NCBI GenBank assembly: GCA_903884005.1
Contig: CAISDA010000088.1
Coordinates: 123,101-187,100 of the forward strand
Direction: 5' to 3'
DNA: 64,000 nucleotides
Source of the DNA: an uncultured Ignavibacteriota bacterium
GTDB lineage: Bacteria; Bacteroidota; Ignavibacteria; UBA10030; UBA8401
In this document: in pieces, positions 49,426-56,489 of the stretch
Layout: each line of letters opens with the position of its first letter
How positions within the stretch are numbered: the stretch's first letter is position 1
Translations under genes and position numbers: made by a program
Notes under the pieces: model-generated
What the model was told of the DNA's origin: nothing
Database searches by the model: none
The model's input: only the letters and a program-made list of their open reading frames with translations

Positions 49426-49452
49426 GCGAGACGCCGTGTGAGGGCGCCTCGC
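49426..49452 (-). terminator. Terminator after flagellin gene 1
   Basis: On the minus strand GCGAGGCGCC pairs with GGCGTCTCGC across a 7-nt loop, followed by TTCTTTACT. It is a moderate terminator that probably lets some transcripts run on into fliS. Confidence 0.6.
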
Positions 49453-49468
49453 ATCATATCACAATCGA

Positions 49469-50305
49469 TTACCGGAACAACTGCAGGTACTGCTGCGGTG
49501 AAGAATTCGCCTGCGTCAACTGGGCCACGCCCATCTGCTGCAGGATATTGAGTTTCGTCACCTTCACCTGTTCCATCGCCACATCGGCATCCATGATACG
49601 GCTTTGCGATGCATCAATGTTCGTGATGGCACTGTTCAGGTTCTGCTCTTTCACGTCCAAGCGCTGGAGGAGCGAACCGATCTTCTGCAGTGCTGTTTCA
49701 GCGTTCGTCGCGGCCGTTCCGAGTGCTGTTGTTGCAGTCCCGATAGCCGTCGCGTCAGTGATGCTTGCTGAAGTGATTGCTGTCAGGCCGCCGAGCACAT
49801 TGCTGGCGTCGAATGCAACGCTGACCGATTCAGTCGATTTATACCCGACCTGGAAGCTGCCTGAGTAGCCGCCGCCGCCGGCAACAGAAAGAAGCGATGT
49901 GCCGTTAAAATTGGTATTAGTGACGATATCGGTGATTTCAGAACCCAATTGGGCGATATCGCTGGCAATAGCGTTTTTATCCGCAGACGGGTTGTTCGCA
50001 CCCGCAAATTTTTCCTGCGCCTGAATGATCAGATCGCGAATTGTCTGCAGGGCGCCTTCCGCCGTCGACAACATGCTCTTTGCATCACCGACGTTATTCA
50101 ACGCCGCGCTATATACGCGCGATCGTGCTTCCATCTGTTTTGCAATTGTGTAGCCCGATGCGTCATCCGCAACCGAGTTGATGCGTTTACCAGTCGCCAA
50201 CCGAAGCTGATGCACTCCGATTTGCTGCGATACGTTATTCAAGGCGTTATACGCATTCAACGCTTGAATGTTGGTATTTATTCTGGCACCGTTAGACATT
50301 GCCAT
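49469..50305 (-). CDS. Flagellin (copy 1)
   Basis: Short flagellin of 278 residues with conserved D0/D1 ends (RINTNIQALNAYNALNNVSQ, LATGKRINSVADDASGYTIA; C-terminal NSAITNIDASQSRIMDADVA, ILQQMGVAQLTQANSSPQQY) and a small central region, so it has no large outer domain. The middle is Ser/Thr/Ala-rich (about residues 150-205), offering possible O-glycosylation sites. Met 50305 has GGAGGTAGTT directly upstream. Its promoter is sigma-28 type. The gene may be a tandem duplicate of copy 2, with which it shares nearly all of the ends. Confidence 0.97.
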   Translation of the reverse strand: MAMSNGARINTNIQALNAYNALNNVSQQIGVHQLRLATGKRINSVADDASGYTIAKQMEARSRVYSAALNNVGDAKSMLSTAEGALQTIRDLIIQAQEKFAGANNPSADKNAIASDIAQLGSEITDIVTNTNFNGTSLLSVAGGGGYSGSFQVGYKSTESVSVAFDASNVLGGLTAITSASITDATAIGTATTALGTAATNAETALQKIGSLLQRLDVKEQNLNSAITNIDASQSRIMDADVAMEQVKVTKLNILQQMGVAQLTQANSSPQQYLQLFR

Positions 50306-50378
50306 AACTACCTCCGTGTGTGTGAAAATATGTATTCGGGCCTCCATGCCCGAATCGAGTGTAATACCCGTAGTTCAA

Positions 50379-50405
50379 TCATCGGCGAGTAATCTTAAAA
50401 CTTTA
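50379..50405 (-). promoter_or_regulatory. Sigma-28 promoter of flagellin copy 1
   Basis: The minus strand reads TAAA-N15-GCCGATGA, a one-base deviation from the FliA consensus, about 75 bases before the start codon. Confidence 0.85.
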
Positions 50406-50482
50406 ACAATATTGAGTTGAATACATGGTGATATCTGATGGAATTTGGAAACAACCGGAAACGGGCCGACCGATAACAATGA

Positions 50483-50517
50483 AACGCCCGCAGAGCCTTG
50501 TGAGCTTTGCGGGCGTT
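50483..50517 (-). terminator. Terminator-like hairpin after flagellin copy 2
   Basis: A 10-bp stem (AACGCCCGCA with TGCGGGCGTT) with an inner AGC/GCT pairing. On the minus strand it is followed by TCATTGTTAT, so the U-tract is weak. It separates the two flagellin units. Confidence 0.65.
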
Positions 50518-50546
50518 ATCCCACCAACCACCACATCAATTTGATA

Positions 50547-51383
50547 TTACTTGAATAACTGCAGGTACTGCTGCGGTGAAGAATTCGCCTGCGTCAACTG
50601 GGCGACGCCCATCTGCTGCAGGATATTGAGTTTCGTCACCTTGACCTGTTCCATCGCCACATCGGCATCCATAATGCGACTTTGCGATGCGTCGATATTG
50701 GTGATGGCACTGTTCAGGTTCTGCTCTTTTACGTCCAAACGCTGAAGGAGCGAACCGATCTTCTGCAGTGCAGTTTCCGCATTTGTCGCGGCCGTCGAGA
50801 GGAATCCCGTTGCCGTCGTGATCACCGATTCCGAAGTGAGATTAACAGAGGTTATGCCGGACAGTCCGCCGTCCACAGCGTGTCCATCGAACGCAACGCT
50901 CACCGTTTCGGAGGCTGTATAACCGACCTGGAAGCTGCCTGAGTAGCCGCCGCCGCCGGCAACAGAAAGAAGCGATGTGCCGTTAAAATTTGTATTGGAG
51001 ACGATATCGGTGATTTCTGAACCCAATTGTGCAATATCATTGGCGATAGCATTTTTATCGGCAGACGGGTTGTTTGCGGCCGCAAATTTTTCCTGTGCCT
51101 GGATGATGAGATCGCGAATAGTCTGGAGGGCCCCTTCGGCCGTTGATAACATGCTCTTTGCATCGCCCACATTGTTCAGGGCCGCACCATACACGCGTGA
51201 CCGCGCTTCCATTTGTTTTGCAATTGTATATCCGGAAGCATCGTCTGCGACCGAATTGATCCGTTTGCCCGTGGCTAAACGAAGCTGATGAACTCCCTGT
51301 TGCTGGGAAACATTATTCAACGCGTTATATGCATTTAACGCCTGAATATTGGTGTTTATACGGGCACCGTTTGACATTGCCAT
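50547..51383 (-). CDS. Flagellin (copy 2)
   Basis: This 278-residue flagellin is equal in length to copy 1 and nearly identical at both ends. The central region differs (YTASETVSVAFDGHAVDGG against YKSTESVSVAFDASNVLGG). The D0/D1 halves carry the export and TLR5-type residues (QRLATGKRIN-like segment reading LRLATGKRIN). It has its own sigma-28 promoter with the perfect consensus, so it is likely the main filament gene, with copy 1 expressed alongside. GGAGGTTGTA lies directly before the ATG. Confidence 0.97.
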   Translation of the reverse strand: MAMSNGARINTNIQALNAYNALNNVSQQQGVHQLRLATGKRINSVADDASGYTIAKQMEARSRVYGAALNNVGDAKSMLSTAEGALQTIRDLIIQAQEKFAAANNPSADKNAIANDIAQLGSEITDIVSNTNFNGTSLLSVAGGGGYSGSFQVGYTASETVSVAFDGHAVDGGLSGITSVNLTSESVITTATGFLSTAATNAETALQKIGSLLQRLDVKEQNLNSAITNIDASQSRIMDADVAMEQVKVTKLNILQQMGVAQLTQANSSPQQYLQLFK

Positions 51384-51458
51384 TACAACCTCCGTGTGGT
51401 ATTGGTATTTTGATTTGTGGGCTTCCGTGCCCGATTGTGTTTGTTGCTCTTGGATTAA

Positions 51459-51485
51459 TTATCGGCACGCACCTGTAATACTTTA
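51459..51485 (-). promoter_or_regulatory. Sigma-28 promoter of flagellin copy 2
   Basis: The minus strand reads TAAA-N15-GCCGATAA, matching every conserved base of the FliA consensus, with about 70 bases of leader to the start codon. Confidence 0.92.
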
Positions 51486-51504
51486 ACGTTTAATTTTTTT
51501 TTAT

Positions 51505-53106
51505 TTACAGACTTAAGGAATCACGCACGACAGCTGCCAATTTGCCATGAATCGCCGTCAATCGTTGGCGCATCTCTGCGTCGTTCACAGAGGGCAGGGA
51601 CCGGTCTATTACCATGAGTGCTGTGGAAATGTCCTTTGAATTCACGAGCAACTGCAAGTATAACATCAGGACATCTCCGGCATCCGGATGCCGTTCGGTC
51701 ACGAGCGCAAATGCTGGAAGCGCCTCGGCTTCGCGGCCTATCTCTTTGGCCGCCCGTATCCAAAACAGTAAAAATGTATCGCCCGATTCACCGCATTGAA
51801 ATGCAGCAACCGCGTCGCTCAATGCATCCTCGGTCCGTTGCATCTGATGCAGTATTAACGCGCGCAAATGTAAAATACTCCCGTTGGCGGGATCCGTTTC
51901 ATGAGCCTTGGTGATAAGGGACAGGGCCTGTGTGAAATTTTCTTCCCGTGCCATGAACGCGGCAAGGTCATGCAGCGCCGCCGTCATACCGGGTTCGAAT
52001 CGAAGCGCCGAGGCCAATTCACGCCGTTCATCCAACGGTTTCTGCAGCGCACGGTAAATTGTCGCCCGTTTATAACACATATCCTGCGGAGCGGGCGTGA
52101 ACTCATCTTCGGCAGGCGAATCATATCCGTTTTTTTTCTTCATCACGATCGCATTGAGATGGAAGAGCGCTTCGTCATATCGTTCCAGACGGTCATTGAT
52201 GATCGTCAGAAAATAATGCGCGGTATTCTGTTGGGCCAGCATACGCAGCGATTCGTTGGCCCATTGATGCGCACCGATCAGGTCCCCGGTTTTGATCAGG
52301 GCATCGGCATACAGGTTGCAAAATGCCGCGCGCGCCGGCTGCGTCACGTCACCGCATGCACCGCCGTCGATCTTCCGGAGGATCAATAGAAGCTGCCCGG
52401 CTGCATCATCATTTTTTCCCAACTGCAGCAGCGTTTGAACGTATTTTTTCAACACGAAGAGGTCGTTCGGATGCTCCCGAACATCGAGCGCCAATTGCTC
52501 GTAGTTTCGAATCTTCTTTTGATGCAATGCCTCGTCGGGAATGTCGTATCCGACATGATGTATGGTGATATTCTCTTTGCCGATAACGCCGTTCGCCTCC
52601 GTGACAGACGGAAGGATGCTCTCGTGTATACGATAGCGAAATACGTAGCACGGATCACGGCGGAATAGACGCGCCTGATCGGAGGAATTACGTATCACCC
52701 GCTTTCCTTCTTTTCTTCGGCTGACGACATGGATCTCGTATGCATCGGAAGAGGGACGGCGGATGAGATTGCGCAACCGGTCCCGGTCCCGGTCCTCCAG
52801 ACGCTCGTCGGCATCCAAATACAGAACATAGCGGCACGAACACTGAGCGAGCGCATGGTTGCGCGCATCGGAAAAATTGCCGTTCCATGCATAATGAAAA
52901 ATTTTCGCACCGTACGATTCGGCAACCTTCACGGTGCCATCGATGGAGCCCGTATCTACGATCACCATCTCATCCACGACACCCTGTACGCTTCGTAGAC
53001 AGGCGCCCAGCATGCGCTCCTCGTTTTTCACAATCATACAGAGAGACAGAAACTGCTCCGCAGGCGGCTGCGGCGATCGTTTATTAAATTGAAGTGTCGT
53101 ATGCAT
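51505..53106 (-). CDS. GT2 glycosyltransferase with TPR repeats (copy 1)
   Basis: The 533 residues start with a GT-A domain of family 2: FLSLCMIVKNEERMLGACLR, DEMVIVDTGSIDGTVKVAES, WNGNFSDARNHALAQCSCRY and the nucleotide/metal motif LYLDADERLEDRD. The following 300 residues are TPR-like helices (LLQLGKNDDAAGQLLLILRK, ADALIKTGDLIGAHQWANES). No membrane segment is seen, so it is cytoplasmic. The gene lies 120 bases upstream of flagellin copy 2 in the same orientation. It probably glycosylates a protein, with flagellin the obvious candidate; the sugar donor is unknown. Confidence 0.85.
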   Translation of the reverse strand: MHTTLQFNKRSPQPPAEQFLSLCMIVKNEERMLGACLRSVQGVVDEMVIVDTGSIDGTVKVAESYGAKIFHYAWNGNFSDARNHALAQCSCRYVLYLDADERLEDRDRDRLRNLIRRPSSDAYEIHVVSRRKEGKRVIRNSSDQARLFRRDPCYVFRYRIHESILPSVTEANGVIGKENITIHHVGYDIPDEALHQKKIRNYEQLALDVREHPNDLFVLKKYVQTLLQLGKNDDAAGQLLLILRKIDGGACGDVTQPARAAFCNLYADALIKTGDLIGAHQWANESLRMLAQQNTAHYFLTIINDRLERYDEALFHLNAIVMKKKNGYDSPAEDEFTPAPQDMCYKRATIYRALQKPLDERRELASALRFEPGMTAALHDLAAFMAREENFTQALSLITKAHETDPANGSILHLRALILHQMQRTEDALSDAVAAFQCGESGDTFLLFWIRAAKEIGREAEALPAFALVTERHPDAGDVLMLYLQLLVNSKDISTALMVIDRSLPSVNDAEMRQRLTAIHGKLAAVVRDSLSL

Positions 53107-53186
53107 GATCTATCGGTGTCTGTCCGGTCTGAGTCTGTCACTGCGCAGCACTTGCCGCAGGAAAATGCCGGTCCTATATTCATTCA

Positions 53187-53202
53187 ACCAAAGAGTATGC
53201 CA
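53187..53202 (-). promoter_or_regulatory. Sigma-54-like promoter upstream of GT2-TPR copy 1
   Basis: The minus strand has TGGCAT-ACTCT-TTGGT, with the same spacing and spacer style as the sites before fliK and fliL. It lies about 80 bases before the gene start. It is weaker than the others at the -12 end. Confidence 0.45.
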
Positions 53203-53373
53203 AAAAAAATATTGAATAGTCGGCAATTTTCGATTTTTTTAGGGATATTGAAATAATAAAGGAAGAGATCCATTGGAAACTGGTCAATATTACGCATATG
53301 TCTGTTTTTTTCTTCAAAATTCGCTTTTTTTGATGGCATTTTTTGAGCAGAGCAACGCATTCAACAGGGCAGG

Positions 53374-54966
53374 TCAACAGACAGTGTGGGCAGCCGAAAG
53401 TTGGTTGTGTATCGTTGTCAAGACCTGGCGCATGTCAGCGTCGGTCACGAACGGCAGTGACCTGTTGATGGCCTCAGCAGCAGCCGGAATATCGGGCATC
53501 TGCACAAGCAGCTGTATGTACGACAGCAGCAGATCAACCTCTTCGGGATGTCTTTCGAGCAGAAGTGCAAACGCCGGAAGCGCATCGGCCTCGCGCGCGA
53601 ACGCCTTGGCTGTCTGTATCCATTGGCGCAGGTGTAGGTCTCCGGCTTCGCCTAAGTGGTAGGCGGTGGCAGCATCACGCAGCGCTTCTTCGTTCCTTCC
53701 GAGACGCAAGAGTATACGCGCGCGGAGAGACACAATGGCCCCATCGCCCGGATCCGTCTCGCGCGCCCGTGTGACGAGGGACAACGCCTCTGCAAAGTTC
53801 TGTTCCCGTTCCATGAATGCCGCCAGGCGATAGAGGGCCCCCGTCATGCGGGGATCGAACCCCAGCGCAGCAACCAACTCCCGCCGTTCATCGGCCGGCC
53901 GCTTCAACACACGATACAGCGCCGCCCGTTTATAACACACATCCTCCGGTACCGGTGTGACATCATCTTCCGCCTCCCACACGTCTCCGGCTGTTCTTTG
54001 AAGCACAATCGCATTGAGATGCAGCAGGGCTTCATCATATTTTTCCAGGTGATCGTATATTTTCATCAGGAAATAATGAGCCATATTCTGAACGTTTAGT
54101 GCGCGCAGGGATTCATTCGCCCAATGAGCGGCTCCGATATAGTCACCCGTCTTCATCAGCGCGTCGGCATATAAATTATAGAATGCCGCACGCGCCGGGC
54201 AAGATACATCTCCGCAGATTCCCCCGTCGATCTTTTGAACCATCGATTGGATCCGGCTCGCCGCCTCGTCATACTGTCCCAGCACCAACAGCGTCTGAGC
54301 ATATTTTTTCATGATATGCAGATCGTTCGGATGCTCCCGGGCGTCGATCACCAACAGCTCAAAGTTCCGGATTTTTTTTTGCCCGATGGCCTCATCGGAC
54401 ACATCGTATCCGACGTGCAGTATCGTAATGTCCTCTTGTGTGATAACGCCGTATGCTTCCTTCACGGAGGGAAGAATGTTTTCATGTATGCGATAACTGT
54501 ATCGGTACCGCGGGTCGCGCCGGAACAGGCGGGGCTGATCGGCGACAATCCGGCTTTTTCGCTTCCCTTCCGTCATCGGACTGACAATCCGCAATTCGTA
54601 GACATCGGAAGAAGGCCGACGGACGAGAGTGCGGAGCCGGTCACGGTCGCGACGGTCCAAACGCTCGTCCGCATCGAGATGCAGCACATAGCGGCATGTG
54701 CAGTGTGCCAATGCTTCGTTGCGGGCGTCCGAGAAATTGCCGTTCCACGCAAAGTGAAAAACTTGTGCGTTGTACGACTCGGCGATTGCCACGGTTCCGT
54801 CCGTTGATCCCGTATCCACGATGATGATTTCATCCACGACGTCCATAACGCTTCGAAGGCAATCGCCAAGCGAGTGCTCCTCGTTTTTCACGATCATGCA
54901 CAGAGACAGCAGCTGCTCGGATGGCGGCTGGGGCGATCGGCCCGTAAAATTTTGTGTCGTATCCAT
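53374..54966 (-). CDS. GT2 glycosyltransferase with TPR repeats (copy 2)
   Basis: A paralogue of the neighbouring gene along its full length (530 residues) with the same motifs: LLSLCMIVKNEEHSLGDCLR, DEIIIVDTGSTDGTVAIAES, FAWNGNFSDARNEALAHCTC and LDADERLDRRD, then TPR helices. Sequence drift is spread evenly, so it is a settled duplication. It begins 6 bases after the TPR-GT9 gene, hence in that transcript, whereas copy 1 has a separate promoter-like site. Two similar enzymes next to two flagellins may reflect partner pairs. Confidence 0.85.
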   Translation of the reverse strand: MDTTQNFTGRSPQPPSEQLLSLCMIVKNEEHSLGDCLRSVMDVVDEIIIVDTGSTDGTVAIAESYNAQVFHFAWNGNFSDARNEALAHCTCRYVLHLDADERLDRRDRDRLRTLVRRPSSDVYELRIVSPMTEGKRKSRIVADQPRLFRRDPRYRYSYRIHENILPSVKEAYGVITQEDITILHVGYDVSDEAIGQKKIRNFELLVIDAREHPNDLHIMKKYAQTLLVLGQYDEAASRIQSMVQKIDGGICGDVSCPARAAFYNLYADALMKTGDYIGAAHWANESLRALNVQNMAHYFLMKIYDHLEKYDEALLHLNAIVLQRTAGDVWEAEDDVTPVPEDVCYKRAALYRVLKRPADERRELVAALGFDPRMTGALYRLAAFMEREQNFAEALSLVTRARETDPGDGAIVSLRARILLRLGRNEEALRDAATAYHLGEAGDLHLRQWIQTAKAFAREADALPAFALLLERHPEEVDLLLSYIQLLVQMPDIPAAAEAINRSLPFVTDADMRQVLTTIHNQLSAAHTVC

Positions 54967-54972
54967 GATCCG

Positions 54973-56466
54973 TTATGATTGATGCAAAGTATTATTCGGC
55001 ACATATGCGCGGAGGCACTCTGCGGCCTCACTCACGACCGGATGCCAGTCTCCAATTTTTTCCTGTCTGAAGATGCGCATGGACGCATACCACGGCGTCG
55101 TGTCGCGGCTGAGTTCCCAGCGCCAGTCCGGCAATGCCGACAACAGAAGCCACGTCTCTTTTCCCATAGCGCCTGCCAGATGCGCCACCGATGTGTCGAT
55201 GGTGATGATCAGATCGAGCGATGCGATCGCTCCCGCCAGTTCGGCCATCGAGCGCACGCCAAGATGTTCGATCTCGCGCGGAAGAATGCGGCCGCCGATG
55301 TCGTGCTGCAAGCCATAACATGAACACTGCGGCACATCGAACAACGGCGCAAATGCCTGAGGCGTACACGAGCGGTAGTGGTTTGCCGGGCTGAGCCGGG
55401 CGCCTTCCCACGCCAGACCGACCTTCACCGTGTCGGGGGAAAATGAAAATCTGTCCGCCCATTGCCGCAGGGCATCCGGCGGCAGATATCCTTCGCCCGA
55501 TGGGATTGTCTGCGGCAGTGTTGCACAACGAAGAGGCAGGCTGGCGAGCGGCACGTGATAATCGAACGGTTCGGGACATGCGGCAAAGCGTTCAAAGATC
55601 CTGTCCGCGCCCGTCACTGCGGAGACGATGGGAATTAATTCATCTTGGCACTCAACAAGCACGCGCGCGCCGAGGTTCTTCACCACACGCAGATATCTCA
55701 CAAACTGAATCGTGTCCCCGAATCCCTGTTCGCACCACACCAGCAGAGTTTTTCCTTCGAGCGATTCCCCGTTCCACATGTGCGGCTGCGCGCTGCGCGC
55801 ATTGAGCGCACGGAAATCCTCTTTCTGCAGACGCCATTCCCACTCGCGCCATCCTTCGTCGTAGCTGCCTTCGCGCAGCAGCAGCGATGCGCGGAACATA
55901 TGGATCATTGGAACGCTTGGCTGCAGACGCAGGGCGGCATCGATCCACTGCAACGACTCCCGCATCATTCGCTTGGCTGAGAACGCAAACGCGAGATTAT
56001 ACATCGCCGCGGCATCGCCGGCATTGAGTTGCAGCGCCTGGCGGCAGCAAGTGATGGCAGTGTCGTGCTCGCCGATCTTCGAGAGCGCCCCGCCCAACAG
56101 CATCCATGTATCGCCGTCACCCGGCTGATGCTGCAGGAGAAAATAAAAAATCTCTATCGCTTCATGATACTTCGCCTGTTCCAGGAGCAATGAACCCATC
56201 TCAACATATGCCTGCCAAAATTCCGGATTTAATACTGTCGCCGTTGTGTAATATCGTTGTGCCTCGTCCAGCGATCGCTGCATGTGTCTGCATCGGCCGA
56301 GGACGAAATGGAGCATCGCTTCGGAAGGATGCCTCAGGCGCTGTTGATCCCACAGACGCGAGGCTTCGGCGAAATCGCCTGCATCGAATAATTGTTCCGC
56401 GCGATAAAACTCCCGGCTCTCTTCATCGCCGTGAAACGGAGAAACATACGCTGCTGTGTGAGCCAT
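54973..56466 (-). CDS. TPR protein with C-terminal heptosyltransferase (GT9)-like domain
   Basis: The 497 residues begin with about five TPR units (EFYRAEQLFDAGDFAEASRL, LNPEFWQAYVEMGSLLLEQA, NLAFAFSAKRMMRESLQWID) and the phrase LREGSYDEGWREWEWRLQ that often joins TPRs to a GT-B domain. The C-terminal GT9-like half has LLVWCEQGFGDTIQFVRYLR and the late IITIDTSVAHLAGAMGKETW segment, the nucleotide-sugar binding signature of ADP-heptose-type transferases. It is part of the transcript with the two flanking glycosyltransferases. Confidence 0.85.
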   Translation of the reverse strand: MAHTAAYVSPFHGDEESREFYRAEQLFDAGDFAEASRLWDQQRLRHPSEAMLHFVLGRCRHMQRSLDEAQRYYTTATVLNPEFWQAYVEMGSLLLEQAKYHEAIEIFYFLLQHQPGDGDTWMLLGGALSKIGEHDTAITCCRQALQLNAGDAAAMYNLAFAFSAKRMMRESLQWIDAALRLQPSVPMIHMFRASLLLREGSYDEGWREWEWRLQKEDFRALNARSAQPHMWNGESLEGKTLLVWCEQGFGDTIQFVRYLRVVKNLGARVLVECQDELIPIVSAVTGADRIFERFAACPEPFDYHVPLASLPLRCATLPQTIPSGEGYLPPDALRQWADRFSFSPDTVKVGLAWEGARLSPANHYRSCTPQAFAPLFDVPQCSCYGLQHDIGGRILPREIEHLGVRSMAELAGAIASLDLIITIDTSVAHLAGAMGKETWLLLSALPDWRWELSRDTTPWYASMRIFRQEKIGDWHPVVSEAAECLRAYVPNNTLHQS

Positions 56467-56489
56467 GATACAATTCCGCCTATGCCGTG

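Noticed and set aside
51991..52001. GGGTTCGAATC, like a tRNA T-loop
   Set aside because: It is inside the GT2-TPR reading frame, and no acceptor or anticodon stem fits around it.
52579..52586. GCCGATAA on the plus strand
   Set aside because: No -35 TAAA at the right distance, and it points antisense into a glycosyltransferase gene.
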